DNA of 64,000 nt. Origin: Sulfitobacter sp. HGT1. Lineage in GTDB: Bacteria > Pseudomonadota > Alphaproteobacteria > Rhodobacterales > Rhodobacteraceae. Below the pieces are notes generated by a model, which searched no databases, was not told the DNA's origin, and worked only from the letters and a program-made list of their open reading frames with translations. A program made the translations under genes and the position numbers. Below are positions 1-9,145 of the stretch, one piece after another. Location of the stretch: assembly GCF_013282155.1 (NCBI RefSeq), contig NZ_BLWI01000012.1, positions 310,001-374,000 of the forward strand. The letters run 5' to 3'. Numbering within the stretch: position 1 is the first letter of the stretch; each line of letters starts with the position of its first letter.

Positions 1-503
1 TTTTGCAGCAGATAGACCATCGCCCACAGGTGGCGGCCTTCCTCGACGTTGACCTGAAACAGGTTGCGCATGTCATAAAGCGACGGCGCGGTCAGACCAA
101 GGAAGCGTTGCTGCTCAACAGACCCCGGCTCGGTATCGCCCTGAATGACGATCAAGCGCTTGAGCATGTTGCGGTATTCGCCCGGCACTTCCTGCCATGC
201 GGGTTCGCCGTAATGTTCACCCATCGGGATCTTGCGATCTTCGACGGCGGGGGCCAGCAGAACACCCCAACGGTATTCGGGCATCTTCACATAGTCGAAT
301 TTCGCCCAGCCTTTGGGGTCTACCGACACGGCTGTGCGCAGATACACCATCGATTCCTGAAAGTTCTGCGGGATCAGGTCGTTCCACCAGTTGATGTATC
401 CGGGGTGCCATTTCTCAAGGGCCTTCAGCACCTTCTTGTCCTGGCTCAGGTTCACGTTATTGGGGATCTGGGTGTCGTAGCTTACGTTGATCAGGTCGAG
501 CAT
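1..503 (-). CDS. boxB: Benzoyl-CoA 2,3-epoxidase oxygenase subunit BoxB (N-terminal part)
   Basis: BoxB is the diiron oxygenase component that, with the reductase BoxA, epoxidises benzoyl-CoA in the aerobic CoA-dependent benzoate pathway. Only the first 167 codons are present; the gene continues past the left edge of the window. The translation begins MLDLINVSYDTQIPNNV and carries an E-x-x-H element (E155-G-R-H158, inside VEEGRHLWAM) of the kind that supplies iron ligands in this family. The start at 503 has a GAGGAG ribosome site about 8 bases upstream. It lies 70 bases downstream of boxC in the same direction, so it is the next gene of the same operon. Identity rests on family resemblance and on the boxC neighbour. 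Confidence 0.9.
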   Translation of the reverse strand, partial: MLDLINVSYDTQIPNNVNLSQDKKVLKALEKWHPGYINWWNDLIPQNFQESMVYLRTAVSVDPKGWAKFDYVKMPEYRWGVLLAPAVEDRKIPMGEHYGEPAWQEVPGEYRNMLKRLIVIQGDTEPGSVEQQRFLGLTAPSLYDMRNLFQVNVEEGRHLWAMVYLLQ

Positions 504-524
504 TCGTTTTCTCCTCGGTGGGGC

Positions 525-566
525 AAAATCTTTCAAAGATTTTGGGACGGATTTTTTGAAAAATCC
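525..566. repeat. Two tandem hairpins in the boxC-boxB spacer
   Basis: Two perfect inverted repeats sit end to end in the short gap between boxC and boxB: AAAATCTTT, one base, AAAGATTTT (525-543), and GGATTTTT, two bases, AAAAATCC (549-566). They could act as RNA-stability or processing hairpins, or as a leaky terminator that lowers boxB expression. The sequence alone does not decide between these. Confidence 0.5.
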
Positions 567-573
567 GGGCCCG

Positions 574-2232
574 TTACACACGTTCCATATTATATTCGCC
601 ACGCACGCCTGTGCCGTAGCGTTGCAGCGCACCATTTGGCCCTACCGCGTTCGGGCGCTGGAAAATCCAGTTCTGCCAAGCGGTCAGGCGGCCGAAAATG
701 CGGGTCTCCATCGTTTCAGGGCCGGCAAAGCGCAGGTTCGCTTCCATTCCCGTCATTGCATCGGGGCTAAAGCTGGCGCGCTCTTCCATGAACAGGCGCA
801 CCTCGTCCTCCCAATCGATGTCGTCATAGACATAAGTGACCAAACCGGCCTCGTCGGCGGACTCGGCCTCAAGTGGTTCACCTTTCAGCGCTTCCAGCTT
901 GGCGATGTCTTCGGGCGTACCCAGGAAACGTGTTTCAAGACGGGTCAGGTCATTGCCCATTTTATAGGTGCCAAAGTTGCCGTCGGTCAGGGTCACTGTC
1001 GCCAAGGGGCGGTTATCGCCGTCAAACTCCTCAAGCATCATATAGCTGCGATCGACTGACCAGAGCAGTTCGGCCAGAGGCCCGGCAAAGCACGATCCGT
1101 GTTCGACAATCGCGACCAAGCTGCGCGACGTCATGTCGACACGTTTCAGCAGGCGCTTCCAGTATTGCAGGATTTCATTGGCCAGCCAGTGGTCCTTGTT
1201 GGCCAGCAACAGCGCCTCATGCGCGACCAGCAGTTCAGGGTCGCCTTGGGTCTGGAATTCGATCAGGCCCAGTTCTTTTTCATTGTTGCGCAGGTGCAGG
1301 ATGGCATCGTCCAGCTCTCGGGCGCAGCGCAAAATCCATGCATTCGCACCTTGTGCTGCCAGCGCATCCATATCCGCAGGGGCTGCCGCATCTGGGCCTT
1401 TGATCGTCACCGTCGCACGTTTCGCATCGCGGTTCAGAACGACTTCGACAGTGGAATAGCTGATGCCATCTGCCGCGAATGTCCGCGTGATCGGTGTCAG
1501 TTCAATCCCCTGCGCCACATCGGCCTTTGTGGACTTTGCAGCCATTTCCTTGGCCCGCTCGACCACGGTTTCGTTGAACTTGGAATTCGGGATAACTTCA
1601 TCCACCAGACGCCAATCCTTGGCGCGCTTGCCCTTGATGCCTTCCTCGATCGAGCAGAACACATCGGCACGGTCACGGCGCACCATGCGTTTATCTGTGA
1701 CGCGGGTCAGACCGCCTGTGCCCGGCAGAACCGCCAACAAAGGTACCTCGGGCAGGGACACCGACGATGTGCTGTCATCGGTCAGCATGATATAGTTGCA
1801 CGCCAGCGCCAGTTCATAACCACCACCCGCGCAAGCCCCTTTGACAGCGCAGATGTAGTTCTGGCCACTGTCGGCAAGCGCTGCCTCGAATGTGTTGCGG
1901 GTCTCGTTGGTGAACTTACAAAAGTTAACCTTGTGGCTATGCGCGGCACCGCCCAACATCCGGATGTTTGCACCGGCGCAAAACACTTTGTCCTTGGCCG
2001 ACTGCATGACCACGACTTTGACTTCGGGGTGTTCGAACCGCATCCGCTGCACGATATCGGCCAGCTCGATATCAACGCCCAGATCGTAGGAATTCAGCTT
2101 CAGCTCATAGCCTTCGAACAGCCCGCCTTTTTCATCGACATCCATGTAAAGATTCGCGATCGGACCGTCATATTCGATCTTCCAATGGCGGTATTTCGAG
2201 GGGTCGGTTTGGAAATCAATAATCTTGGTCAA
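574..2232 (-). CDS. boxC: 2,3-epoxybenzoyl-CoA dihydrolase (benzoyl-CoA-dihydrodiol lyase) BoxC
   Basis: BoxC opens the ring of 2,3-epoxybenzoyl-CoA, releasing formate and 3,4-dehydroadipyl-CoA semialdehyde; it belongs to the crotonase superfamily. The 552-residue length and the opening segment (TDPSKYRHWK, then LKLNSYDLGVDIEL and RFEHPEVKVVV) match the BoxC family closely. A crotonase-type oxyanion region follows (VFCAGANIRMLGG, then GACAGGGYELALAC). The only reasonable start is TTG at 2232, preceded by GGGAG with 7-base spacing. It is a cytoplasmic enzyme, placed between the DUF309 gene and boxB in the benzoate operon. A 145-base gap upstream may hold a secondary promoter, but I could not identify one. 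Confidence 0.95.
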   Translation of the reverse strand: MTKIIDFQTDPSKYRHWKIEYDGPIANLYMDVDEKGGLFEGYELKLNSYDLGVDIELADIVQRMRFEHPEVKVVVMQSAKDKVFCAGANIRMLGGAAHSHKVNFCKFTNETRNTFEAALADSGQNYICAVKGACAGGGYELALACNYIMLTDDSTSSVSLPEVPLLAVLPGTGGLTRVTDKRMVRRDRADVFCSIEEGIKGKRAKDWRLVDEVIPNSKFNETVVERAKEMAAKSTKADVAQGIELTPITRTFAADGISYSTVEVVLNRDAKRATVTIKGPDAAAPADMDALAAQGANAWILRCARELDDAILHLRNNEKELGLIEFQTQGDPELLVAHEALLLANKDHWLANEILQYWKRLLKRVDMTSRSLVAIVEHGSCFAGPLAELLWSVDRSYMMLEEFDGDNRPLATVTLTDGNFGTYKMGNDLTRLETRFLGTPEDIAKLEALKGEPLEAESADEAGLVTYVYDDIDWEDEVRLFMEERASFSPDAMTGMEANLRFAGPETMETRIFGRLTAWQNWIFQRPNAVGPNGALQRYGTGVRGEYNMERV

Positions 2233-2377
2233 GTGCAGTCTCCCTAAGCGGGCCCCACCCGATACATCGCATATCAGGCCCGGCCAATTTCTAGATCAAT
2301 CCCAATTATGGCATCATATTGCCACAAAAATCTGCAAACTGGTCGATATCTCCACAGTTTTATGCATCATATCGCAT

Positions 2378-2806
2378 CTAAATCATTTTGCGTGTCTCAG
2401 CCATCCAGCTTGCCACATCCCTGACCTCAATCCCCAGAATCGTCTTGGCCCCTGCGCATTGCGCCAGCAGATCATCGACAATGCCGCACAACCTTTGCGT
2501 TGCATTCGGTCGGTCCATCCGCAACTTCAGCCGCGCGTTGGCCAGTTGAATGACCGCCTGTGTCATGGCTCTTTCGGGCGACGGATCGCCTGTGCGCATC
2601 CAGACGGCCTCAAGCACCTCGTGACATTCCCAGAAATACCCGGCGTGGAAATAATAGAGCCCGGCCTTCCACGCCTCCGTCTGGTCCAGCGTGTCCACCG
2701 AAACACCGCTGGACACGCTGGCCTTTATCACATCGAACCAATCGTCCGGATGCCGCGCGGTTTGACCCGGCACATAGGCGTGCGAGGGGACCACGGCGCG
2801 AAACAT
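2378..2806 (-). CDS. DUF309 domain protein
   Basis: This 142-residue protein carries the DUF309 signature near residues 48-70 (AGLYYFHAGYFWECHEVLEAVW), a helical histidine- and glutamate-containing motif of unknown activity. Its ATG follows the TAG stop of the upstream alpha/beta hydrolase with no bases between, so the two are almost certainly co-translated. Its position inside a benzoate operon suggests an accessory role in aromatic catabolism, but that is inference; DUF309 proteins have no settled function. Confidence 0.85.
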   Translation of the reverse strand: MFRAVVPSHAYVPGQTARHPDDWFDVIKASVSSGVSVDTLDQTEAWKAGLYYFHAGYFWECHEVLEAVWMRTGDPSPERAMTQAVIQLANARLKLRMDRPNATQRLCGIVDDLLAQCAGAKTILGIEVRDVASWMAETRKMI

Positions 2807-3631
2807 CTAGGCGATCTGCACGACTTCACGCTCGATCCGGTCAAGGCGGGCGCAGAATTCGCGGATTGCATCCAGTGTCGCATGTGGTTGATCCAGATGC
2901 GGAGCATGGCCGCAGTTGTCCAAAATCGATGTCTCGACGGGTGAGTAAATCCGCGTTTCGATCTCGTTGATCTGGGCAAGTGTGCCATAGGGGTCATCGC
3001 GCCCCTGAATGGCCAGAACCGGAATGCGCAGATGGTCAATGCTGTCGCCGACATTCCACGCCTCGAACTTGGGGTCGGTCCACGCGCCATGCCACCCGTT
3101 GAATGCGACATCGACATTTGTGTGATATTTGGCCAGCTTTTCCTTTAGCCCGTCACTGGCATAGGCATCGCCCGCCGCCTTGATCGCGGCCAAACCCATC
3201 GGTTCGGTAAAGTAATGCGGGGCCATCAGGATCAGCGACCGAACACGCATGTCAGACACCGAACCGCCATAGATCGTGGCGATTGTTGCGCCGTCGGAAT
3301 GACCCAACAGAACCGCGTGTTCGATCCCTGCGGCGTCCAGCACGTCGCCAACCGAATGCAGGGCCTCTTGGGTCATATAATCCAACGGGCGTGGCAGATC
3401 GACGGGATCGGACGCGCCATAGCCGGCCCTTGAATAGGCCAGCACGCCAAACCCCGTGGCATCAACCAAAGCCTGCGGGAAATCACGCCACAGCGCCACA
3501 CTGCCCAAGCCTTCGTGCAGCAAAACCAATGTTGGTGCGTCAGCGGGCTTGGGGCCCCATGCCGCATATTCCAGTGATTTTCCGCCCGCCGTCAGATGCA
3601 AGCCCGCCTCGTTTGACCAAGTCACACCCAT
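2807..3631 (-). CDS. Alpha/beta hydrolase of the benzoate operon
   Basis: A 274-residue alpha/beta-hydrolase fold protein. It shows the nucleophile elbow G-H-S-D-G (LLGHSDGATIATIYGG), an acid loop in GRDDPYG and the catalytic histidine in CGHAPHLDQP. I place the start at the ATG that overlaps the TGA of the benzoate-CoA ligase (TGATG); it is preceded by GGAGGAG, and longer versions would run back into the ligase gene. Hydrolases of this kind are commonly found in box clusters, where they may act as CoA-thioesterases or lactonases on pathway or dead-end intermediates. The substrate is not shown by the sequence. No signal peptide is seen, so it should be cytoplasmic. Confidence 0.85.
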   Translation of the reverse strand: MGVTWSNEAGLHLTAGGKSLEYAAWGPKPADAPTLVLLHEGLGSVALWRDFPQALVDATGFGVLAYSRAGYGASDPVDLPRPLDYMTQEALHSVGDVLDAAGIEHAVLLGHSDGATIATIYGGSVSDMRVRSLILMAPHYFTEPMGLAAIKAAGDAYASDGLKEKLAKYHTNVDVAFNGWHGAWTDPKFEAWNVGDSIDHLRIPVLAIQGRDDPYGTLAQINEIETRIYSPVETSILDNCGHAPHLDQPHATLDAIREFCARLDRIEREVVQIA

Positions 3632-5175
3632 CACTTCTCCTCCCGCAGTTTGAACCGCTGAATTTTGCCCGTCGCCGTTTTGGGCAGGTCTTGCACCACC
3701 TCGATCCAGCGCGGATATTTCCATTTACCGATCTTGTCTTTGACGTGATTTTTCAGCTCAAGCAGTAAGGCCTCGTCCGCCTCGCCGTCTTTCAACACCA
3801 CGAATGCCTTGGGTTTTTCCAGACCATCGGCGTCTTCGACGGCCACCACGGCGGCCTCAAGGATACGCGGATGACTGACCAGCGCACCCTCCACTTCGAA
3901 GGGTGACAGCCAGATGCCGGACACCTTGAACATGTCGTCCGTGCGCCCGCAATAGGTCAGCCTGCCGTCTTCGCCCAACTCGTATTTGTCGCCCGTGCGG
4001 GTCCAGACACCTTCGAATGTGCTGCGGGATTTTTCGCGCTGGTTCCAATATGAATTGGCAGACGAGGCCCCGTTGACCAGCAATTCGCCGACCCCACCGG
4101 GCAGCACTTCCTCGCCCGTTTCATCCACCAGACGCAGCGCATATCCCGGCACCGCAACACCCGAGGTGCCATAGACCAGATCATCCTTCCTGTTGCTCAG
4201 AAAGATGTGCAGCATTTCGGTCGATCCAACGCCGTCAAGGATGCTGGTGCCGACATGTTTTTCCCACCGCAGGCCGACCTCTTCGGGCAACGCTTCGCCA
4301 GCCGAGATACAGGTGCGCAACGGTGCCGTCAGGCCACCTGATTTATCCATATGCGCAACCATCGCCGCATAAAGCGTTGGCACACCGCAAAACACCGTCG
4401 GATTTTCAGCGTTCAACAAGGCGACCACACCATCCGGTGTCGGACGCCCCGCCAGCAACAGGGCCGTGGCACCGACCGACAGCGGGAAGGTCATCGCGTT
4501 GCCCAGCCCGTAGGCGAAAAAGAGCTTGGCGACCGAAAAAACCACATCATCTTCGGCAATCTCGAGCACCTGTTTGCCGTAAGTGTCCGATGTCGCGCGC
4601 AAGGCCGAATGCACATGCGCCACGCCTTTCGGCTGCCCCGTAGACCCCGAGGAGTAGAGCCAGAATGCCACCTCGTCGGGACTGACAGCCATGGTTTCGC
4701 GGGCCTCAGCCCCTGCCTTGAAATCCTCAAAACTGGTTGTGCCGGCAGGGGCATCCCCGATCACGACCACATGACGCAGATAGGGGTTGCCCGCGACCGC
4801 GCCCTTGGCGACATCCCACAGTTCAGCCGAGACAAATAGAATAGCAGCGCGAGAATCGCGCAGGATCGTGTCATAGACCGACGTCGCCAGCAGCGTGTTC
4901 AACGGCACCGGAATAACGCCACCTTTTATCGCGCCCCAAAAGATTTGCGGAAATTCGATCTGATCCAGCACCAGCATCGCGGCGCGTTCTTCGGGGCGGA
5001 TATCAGCGCGTGCCAAGGCACCAGCAATCTGCCCCGCACCCACAGCCATATCGCCGTAGGTCAGCGCCCTGCCGCTGCCAATTTCGCGAAAGGCAATCTT
5101 GTCCCCGCGCCCTTCTTCGGGGTGGCGGTCGACAAAATAGGTAACAGCATTCGCATGCGCGGTGACGACGGTCAT
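3631..5175 (-). CDS. bclA: Benzoate-CoA ligase
   Basis: This ANL-superfamily acyl-CoA ligase (514 residues) activates benzoate to benzoyl-CoA with ATP, the entry step of the box pathway. Visible motifs are the P-loop-like YSSGSTGQPKGVAH, the adenylate-binding segment DGVGSTEMLHIFLSN, the hinge region YCGRTDDMFKVSGIWLSPFEVE and the C-terminal catalytic lysine in TATGKIQRFKLRE. The DGVGSTEMLHIF pattern is typical of benzoate and other arylcarboxylate ligases. The ATG at 5175 has a strong GGGAGGAC site 4-5 bases upstream, which is preferred over a longer form starting at 5211. It overlaps the hydrolase gene by one base. Confidence 0.92.
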   Translation of the reverse strand: MTVVTAHANAVTYFVDRHPEEGRGDKIAFREIGSGRALTYGDMAVGAGQIAGALARADIRPEERAAMLVLDQIEFPQIFWGAIKGGVIPVPLNTLLATSVYDTILRDSRAAILFVSAELWDVAKGAVAGNPYLRHVVVIGDAPAGTTSFEDFKAGAEARETMAVSPDEVAFWLYSSGSTGQPKGVAHVHSALRATSDTYGKQVLEIAEDDVVFSVAKLFFAYGLGNAMTFPLSVGATALLLAGRPTPDGVVALLNAENPTVFCGVPTLYAAMVAHMDKSGGLTAPLRTCISAGEALPEEVGLRWEKHVGTSILDGVGSTEMLHIFLSNRKDDLVYGTSGVAVPGYALRLVDETGEEVLPGGVGELLVNGASSANSYWNQREKSRSTFEGVWTRTGDKYELGEDGRLTYCGRTDDMFKVSGIWLSPFEVEGALVSHPRILEAAVVAVEDADGLEKPKAFVVLKDGEADEALLLELKNHVKDKIGKWKYPRWIEVVQDLPKTATGKIQRFKLREEK

Positions 5176-5221
5176 CTTAGTCCTCCCAAACGTAGATGCT
5201 TTATTGTGCACTTATGACAAA

Positions 5222-5245
5222 ATGTCGCAAGCAAACCTGCGACAT
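5222..5245 (-). terminator. Inverted repeat between the two CoA-ligase genes
   Basis: A perfect repeat ATGTCGCA, 8 bases, TGCGACAT lies 16 bases after the stop of the feruloyl-CoA-synthase-like gene. Read on the minus strand it is followed by TTTTGT. It may be a weak or attenuating terminator, or a regulator site for the downstream ligase gene. The T-run is too short for a confident terminator call. Confidence 0.4.
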
Positions 5246-5261
5246 TGGGCATTTTATTGCA

Positions 5262-7076
5262 TCAAACCGCCGATATCCGCGCGGGATCAGCCCTGTCATA
5301 GATACGGTTAACCAGATCGGCGCGGCGCATCAGGATTTTCGGGAAATTCAGGTTGCCTTTGGCGGTCACTTCGCCGTCGCCCATGGACGGAATATCGGCC
5401 ATAATCACGGCCCCCGTCACCCGCGCCGCGCTGCCGGTTGTCTTTGCCGCCAGCTCTTTCATCACGGCACCGATCTTGTCCATCAGCGGCGCGCAAACCA
5501 GTGCCCCGCCATCGTCGGACACATCCCAGCCTTGCGCGGCAATCGTCGCGCGGTTGGGGATCAGCAACATGCCCACTTCCTCGCGGCCCTGCCCCGTCAG
5601 CACCAGATCAGACACATAAGGGGCCAAGGCGGCCAGCAGATCCAGCCGCAACTGCGCCGCGCGCACCCAGGTGCCGGTCATCAGTTTGAAGTCTTCGGAC
5701 ATGCGCCCGTCAAACATCAGCCCCCGCGCAGGGTCGGTCGGATCAATCAACCGCATCGCGTCGCCGGTGACAAAGAACCCTTCTTCGTCAAATGCCTCGG
5801 CTGTTTTTGCGGGGTTGTCGTGGTAGCCCTTGGTGATTGTCGGCCCCGCCACGCGCACATCGCAGCGCCCGTCGGCATCGGGGATCAGTTTCACCTTCAC
5901 ACCGGGCAACGGCACGCCCACGATACCAGCGCCTTTTGCGGGTTCATGCTGCAAAAGCGCGGCAGGCGCGGTTTCGGTCAACCCCCAAGACGAATTGATC
6001 AGCGGCAACTTCCCGCGGGTTTCCATGGCAAGCCGTTCCAGTTCGGCCCATGTCGCCTGCGGTAGGGACGCACCGGCGTAAAAAATCATATCCAGCTCGG
6101 CGAAATAGCGGTCGCGCAATTGTTTGTCGTCGTTCAGCGCGCTGACAAGCTGGGCAAATCCAACCGGCACGTTGAAGCTGATCGTGCCGGAAATCTCGCG
6201 CAGATTGGCAAGGGTCTTGTCAAACATCCCCGGCGCGGGCTTGCCCTCGTCGATATACAGGCTGCCACCGTTTGCCAGCATCAGGTTAAAGTTATGCGAC
6301 CCGCCAAACACGTGGTTCCACGGCAGCCAGTCCACCAGTTGCGGGGGCCGTGCCGTCACAAAAGGCAAGGCCTGCGCCAGTTGCGCCTGGTTCGTGGTCA
6401 TCATCTTTTGGCTGGTCAAAACCCCCTTTGGGTCCGACGTGGACCCCGAGGTCATCAGGATTTTCGCCAAGGTGTCCGGTGTGATCTTGGCAAAGGCCGC
6501 ATCCACATCCGCGTCGCTTGGGGTCAGCAGGCTGGTGAAATCAGTCGCCCCCGTGGCACCGGGCAAGGACGACAGCTTTTCAGCACTGCTCAGGCTCTCC
6601 AGCCCGAAGGCACCTGCGTATTGGGTGGCATCAGAGGCATAGACCATGCCGGGCTTTACCAGCTTGGCCACATAATCCAGACGCGGCAGGGCGGCGGGGA
6701 TCAACGAATATTGCTCGGCCACGGGGACGGTCGGCACGCCGACATATTGCGCCGCCAGCGACAGCAGCCCGTGATCAATGCTGTTGCCCGACACAATCAG
6801 AATGGGCTTTTCCGGCCCCAGATCGCGCGACAACAGATGCCCCGCAATGCTGCGCACCATTTCAAGCGCCTGAGAATAGCTGACCGTGCGCCAGCCACTG
6901 CCCGACCGCTCTGCCAGGAACACCCTGTCGGGGGCCGATGCCGCCCATTCATGCAACCAGTCGCCTGTGCAGCGGGCAACGGGGCCCAGATCGTAACCTG
7001 ACTCCAACAAAATGGACCCGTCAGGCCGATCGGTTCGAATGACCTTATGCGGTATAAGATTGGAACTATTGGTCAT
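5262..7076 (-). CDS. Feruloyl-CoA-synthase-like AMP-dependent CoA ligase
   Basis: A 604-residue ANL ligase with the ATP motif MTSGSTSDPKGVLTS, a WLPWNHVFGGSHNFN segment followed by GGSLYIDEGKPAP, NSSWGLTETAPA for adenylate binding, and a late lysine in GEVTAKGNLNFPK. The WNHVFGGSHNFN element is characteristic of the feruloyl-CoA synthase branch rather than of fatty-acid or benzoate ligases. The start at 7076 has AAGGAGG 6 bases upstream. It sits between the TRAP transporter and benzoate-CoA ligase in one transcription direction. The operon may therefore accept a hydroxycinnamate or another aryl acid that feeds into benzoyl-CoA or a parallel thioester. No hydratase/aldolase (ech) for ferulate is seen in the window, so the exact substrate is open. 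Confidence 0.82.
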   Translation of the reverse strand: MTNSSNLIPHKVIRTDRPDGSILLESGYDLGPVARCTGDWLHEWAASAPDRVFLAERSGSGWRTVSYSQALEMVRSIAGHLLSRDLGPEKPILIVSGNSIDHGLLSLAAQYVGVPTVPVAEQYSLIPAALPRLDYVAKLVKPGMVYASDATQYAGAFGLESLSSAEKLSSLPGATGATDFTSLLTPSDADVDAAFAKITPDTLAKILMTSGSTSDPKGVLTSQKMMTTNQAQLAQALPFVTARPPQLVDWLPWNHVFGGSHNFNLMLANGGSLYIDEGKPAPGMFDKTLANLREISGTISFNVPVGFAQLVSALNDDKQLRDRYFAELDMIFYAGASLPQATWAELERLAMETRGKLPLINSSWGLTETAPAALLQHEPAKGAGIVGVPLPGVKVKLIPDADGRCDVRVAGPTITKGYHDNPAKTAEAFDEEGFFVTGDAMRLIDPTDPARGLMFDGRMSEDFKLMTGTWVRAAQLRLDLLAALAPYVSDLVLTGQGREEVGMLLIPNRATIAAQGWDVSDDGGALVCAPLMDKIGAVMKELAAKTTGSAARVTGAVIMADIPSMGDGEVTAKGNLNFPKILMRRADLVNRIYDRADPARISAV

Positions 7077-7157
7077 GAATCCTCCTTGGCCGCGCCGGAC
7101 AAGGCGGACCTGATAAACGTTAGCGCCCCGCGCCGAAGCGCGGGGAAAGGGCCAGAT

Positions 7158-8477
7158 CTAGCCGGGTAACAGGAACAATGTGATCGCGGGGAACATCACC
7201 AGAATGATCACGCGCACGATGTCGGACCCGACGAAATACATCACCGCCTTGTAGGTTTCGGTCATCGGGGTTTCGCGGTCCATCGAGTTGATGATGAACA
7301 GGTTCATCCCCACCGGCGGCGTGATAAGCCCCACCTCGACCACAATCAGCACCAGAATACCGAACCAGATCGCCAGATGTTCTGTGCTCATCCCGAAATC
7401 CATCGCCGAGATGACGGGAAAGAAGATCGGAACCGTCAGCAGGATCATCGACAAGCTGTCCATCAGGCAGCCGAAGATCAGGTAGAACACCAGAATGATC
7501 GTCAGCACGAACCACGGGCTATAGCCCTGATTGACAACCCAGTCGGCCATGAACTGCGGCACACCCGAAAGCGCAAGGAACCCGTTATAGAACCCCGCCC
7601 CCAGCACGATAAAGAAGATCATGCCGGTGGTTTTCGCCGTGCCCAGCAGGCTTTCGCGCAGCACCGACCAGTTCAGGCTGCCCGCCAGCAACGCCGCCAG
7701 ACCCGTACCCGCCGCACCGATGGCAGAGCCTTCGGTCGGGGTGAACCACCCCAGATAGATACCACCGACAACGATGAAAAAGATCACCAGAACCGGCCAT
7801 GTGTTTGCCAAGGCCTTGAACCGCTCTGCCATCGGCACCGCAGGGCGCGTACCGGCAGAGTTCGGGTTCAGCCGCACATAGATGGAGATCGTGACGATAT
7901 AGCCAAGGGCCGCCAGAATACCGGGGATGAACGCCGCCAGGAAAAGCTTGGCAATGTTCTGTTCGGTCAGGATCGCGTAAATCACCAGGATCACCGATGG
8001 CGGGATCAAGATGCCCAAGGTGCCGCCCGCTGCCAGTGTCGCGGTGGAAAACCCACCCGAATACCCATAGCGGCGCAGTTCCGGCAGGGCGACCTTGGAC
8101 ATGGTTGCCGCTGTCGCCAGCGAACTGCCACAGATGGCACCAAAGCCCGCACAGGCCCCCACAGCGGCCATCGCAACGCCGCCGCGACGATGCCCAAGGA
8201 AGCTTTCTGCCGCTTTGAACAAGGCGGTGGACATGCCGGACAGGGTCGCGAATTGCCCCATCAGCAGGAACATCGGAATGATCGACAAGGAATAGCTCGA
8301 GAATGTCGTGTATGTCTCTGATTTCAGCTTGGCCAACAGCGGGGTCGGATTACCGCCCATCGCGAAAAACCAGCCGCCAAAGCCGCACAGCAGCATGGCA
8401 AGGCCGATCGGCGCGCGCAAAAAGATCATCAACAACAGCACAGGGAAGGACCAAAAGCCCATTTCTAGATTGGTCAC
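7158..8477 (-). CDS. dctM: TRAP transporter large permease (DctM type)
   Basis: A 439-residue, very hydrophobic protein of the TRAP large-permease family, with about a dozen membrane segments and typical loops such as GFGAICGSSLATAATMSKVALPELRRYGY and GGTLGILIPPS. It imports a solute using an ion gradient together with the small subunit and the periplasmic binding protein. The start is GTG at 8477, one base after the TGA of dctQ, and an AAGGGGC site precedes it; an ATG five codons in is possible. It is the third gene of the operon, and its cargo is probably an aromatic acid used by the downstream ligases (inference from context). Confidence 0.93.
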   Translation of the reverse strand: MTNLEMGFWSFPVLLLMIFLRAPIGLAMLLCGFGGWFFAMGGNPTPLLAKLKSETYTTFSSYSLSIIPMFLLMGQFATLSGMSTALFKAAESFLGHRRGGVAMAAVGACAGFGAICGSSLATAATMSKVALPELRRYGYSGGFSTATLAAGGTLGILIPPSVILVIYAILTEQNIAKLFLAAFIPGILAALGYIVTISIYVRLNPNSAGTRPAVPMAERFKALANTWPVLVIFFIVVGGIYLGWFTPTEGSAIGAAGTGLAALLAGSLNWSVLRESLLGTAKTTGMIFFIVLGAGFYNGFLALSGVPQFMADWVVNQGYSPWFVLTIILVFYLIFGCLMDSLSMILLTVPIFFPVISAMDFGMSTEHLAIWFGILVLIVVEVGLITPPVGMNLFIINSMDRETPMTETYKAVMYFVGSDIVRVIILVMFPAITLFLLPG

Positions 8478-8478
8478 G

Positions 8479-9060
8479 TCAGTGTGCCCCTTGTTCGCTA
8501 GGAAGAAAATTTTCGTCTCTGAGAGCTTCGATCACCCGGATCACAGCACAATAGACCGCCACGATGCACGAGATAATCCCGGCAACAAAGCTGGCGGCAT
8601 AGGCCCACCAGACAGGGAATTGCAGAAACAACGTCGTCTCGCCATTGCCGATGTAGCGTTGCATCCCCTCGAACAGGCGCCAGATGATCAGGATGATCAC
8701 CACGGCCATAACGACTTCCCAAAAGGCCGCAATCCAACGGTTCACCTTGCGTGACAGGAACGAGGTGAAAACATCCACGCTCGCATGGGATCCGTTAAAC
8801 TGGCAAATCGGCAGGAACGAGAAGATCGCAAAGGCGATGCCGGCCTCGAGCAGTTCGTAATTGCCGTTGATTTCGCCGACGCCCAGATCAAGCAAGGCTT
8901 GCGACAGACCACTGAGTTGGGTTTGAAAGAATTCATTGTGCAGCACTTTGTTGATTGCGCGCCCAATGATCGAAAACGTTGTCATCAGGATCAACGCCGT
9001 CAGAACGATCCCCCCGATAACAGCGGTAAACCGGGCAAGAAACTGGATCAGCCGATGCAT
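8479..9060 (-). CDS. dctQ: TRAP transporter small permease (DctQ type)
   Basis: A 193-residue membrane protein with about four transmembrane stretches (residues near 10-30, 65-90, 105-125 and 150-175), matching the small integral subunit of TRAP transporters. It pairs with the large permease encoded immediately downstream, with only one base between the stop of this gene and the GTG of the next. The start is ATG at 9060. It is somewhat longer than many DctQ proteins because of an extended loop around residues 35-65. Confidence 0.88.
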   Translation of the reverse strand: MHRLIQFLARFTAVIGGIVLTALILMTTFSIIGRAINKVLHNEFFQTQLSGLSQALLDLGVGEINGNYELLEAGIAFAIFSFLPICQFNGSHASVDVFTSFLSRKVNRWIAAFWEVVMAVVIILIIWRLFEGMQRYIGNGETTLFLQFPVWWAYAASFVAGIISCIVAVYCAVIRVIEALRDENFLPSEQGAH

Positions 9061-9145
9061 GTGACATCTCTTATGTTTGGAAATCTTTAAGGCGAAAGAC
9101 CTGCGGCGTTTGTCGCGCCACAGGTCTGTTTTTATCGTCGGCAGC

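Noticed and set aside
1099..2247. Long plus-strand frame antisense to boxC
   Set aside because: BoxC on the other strand matches its family over the full length. The antisense frame has no ribosome site or recognisable domain and is a by-product of GC-rich codons.
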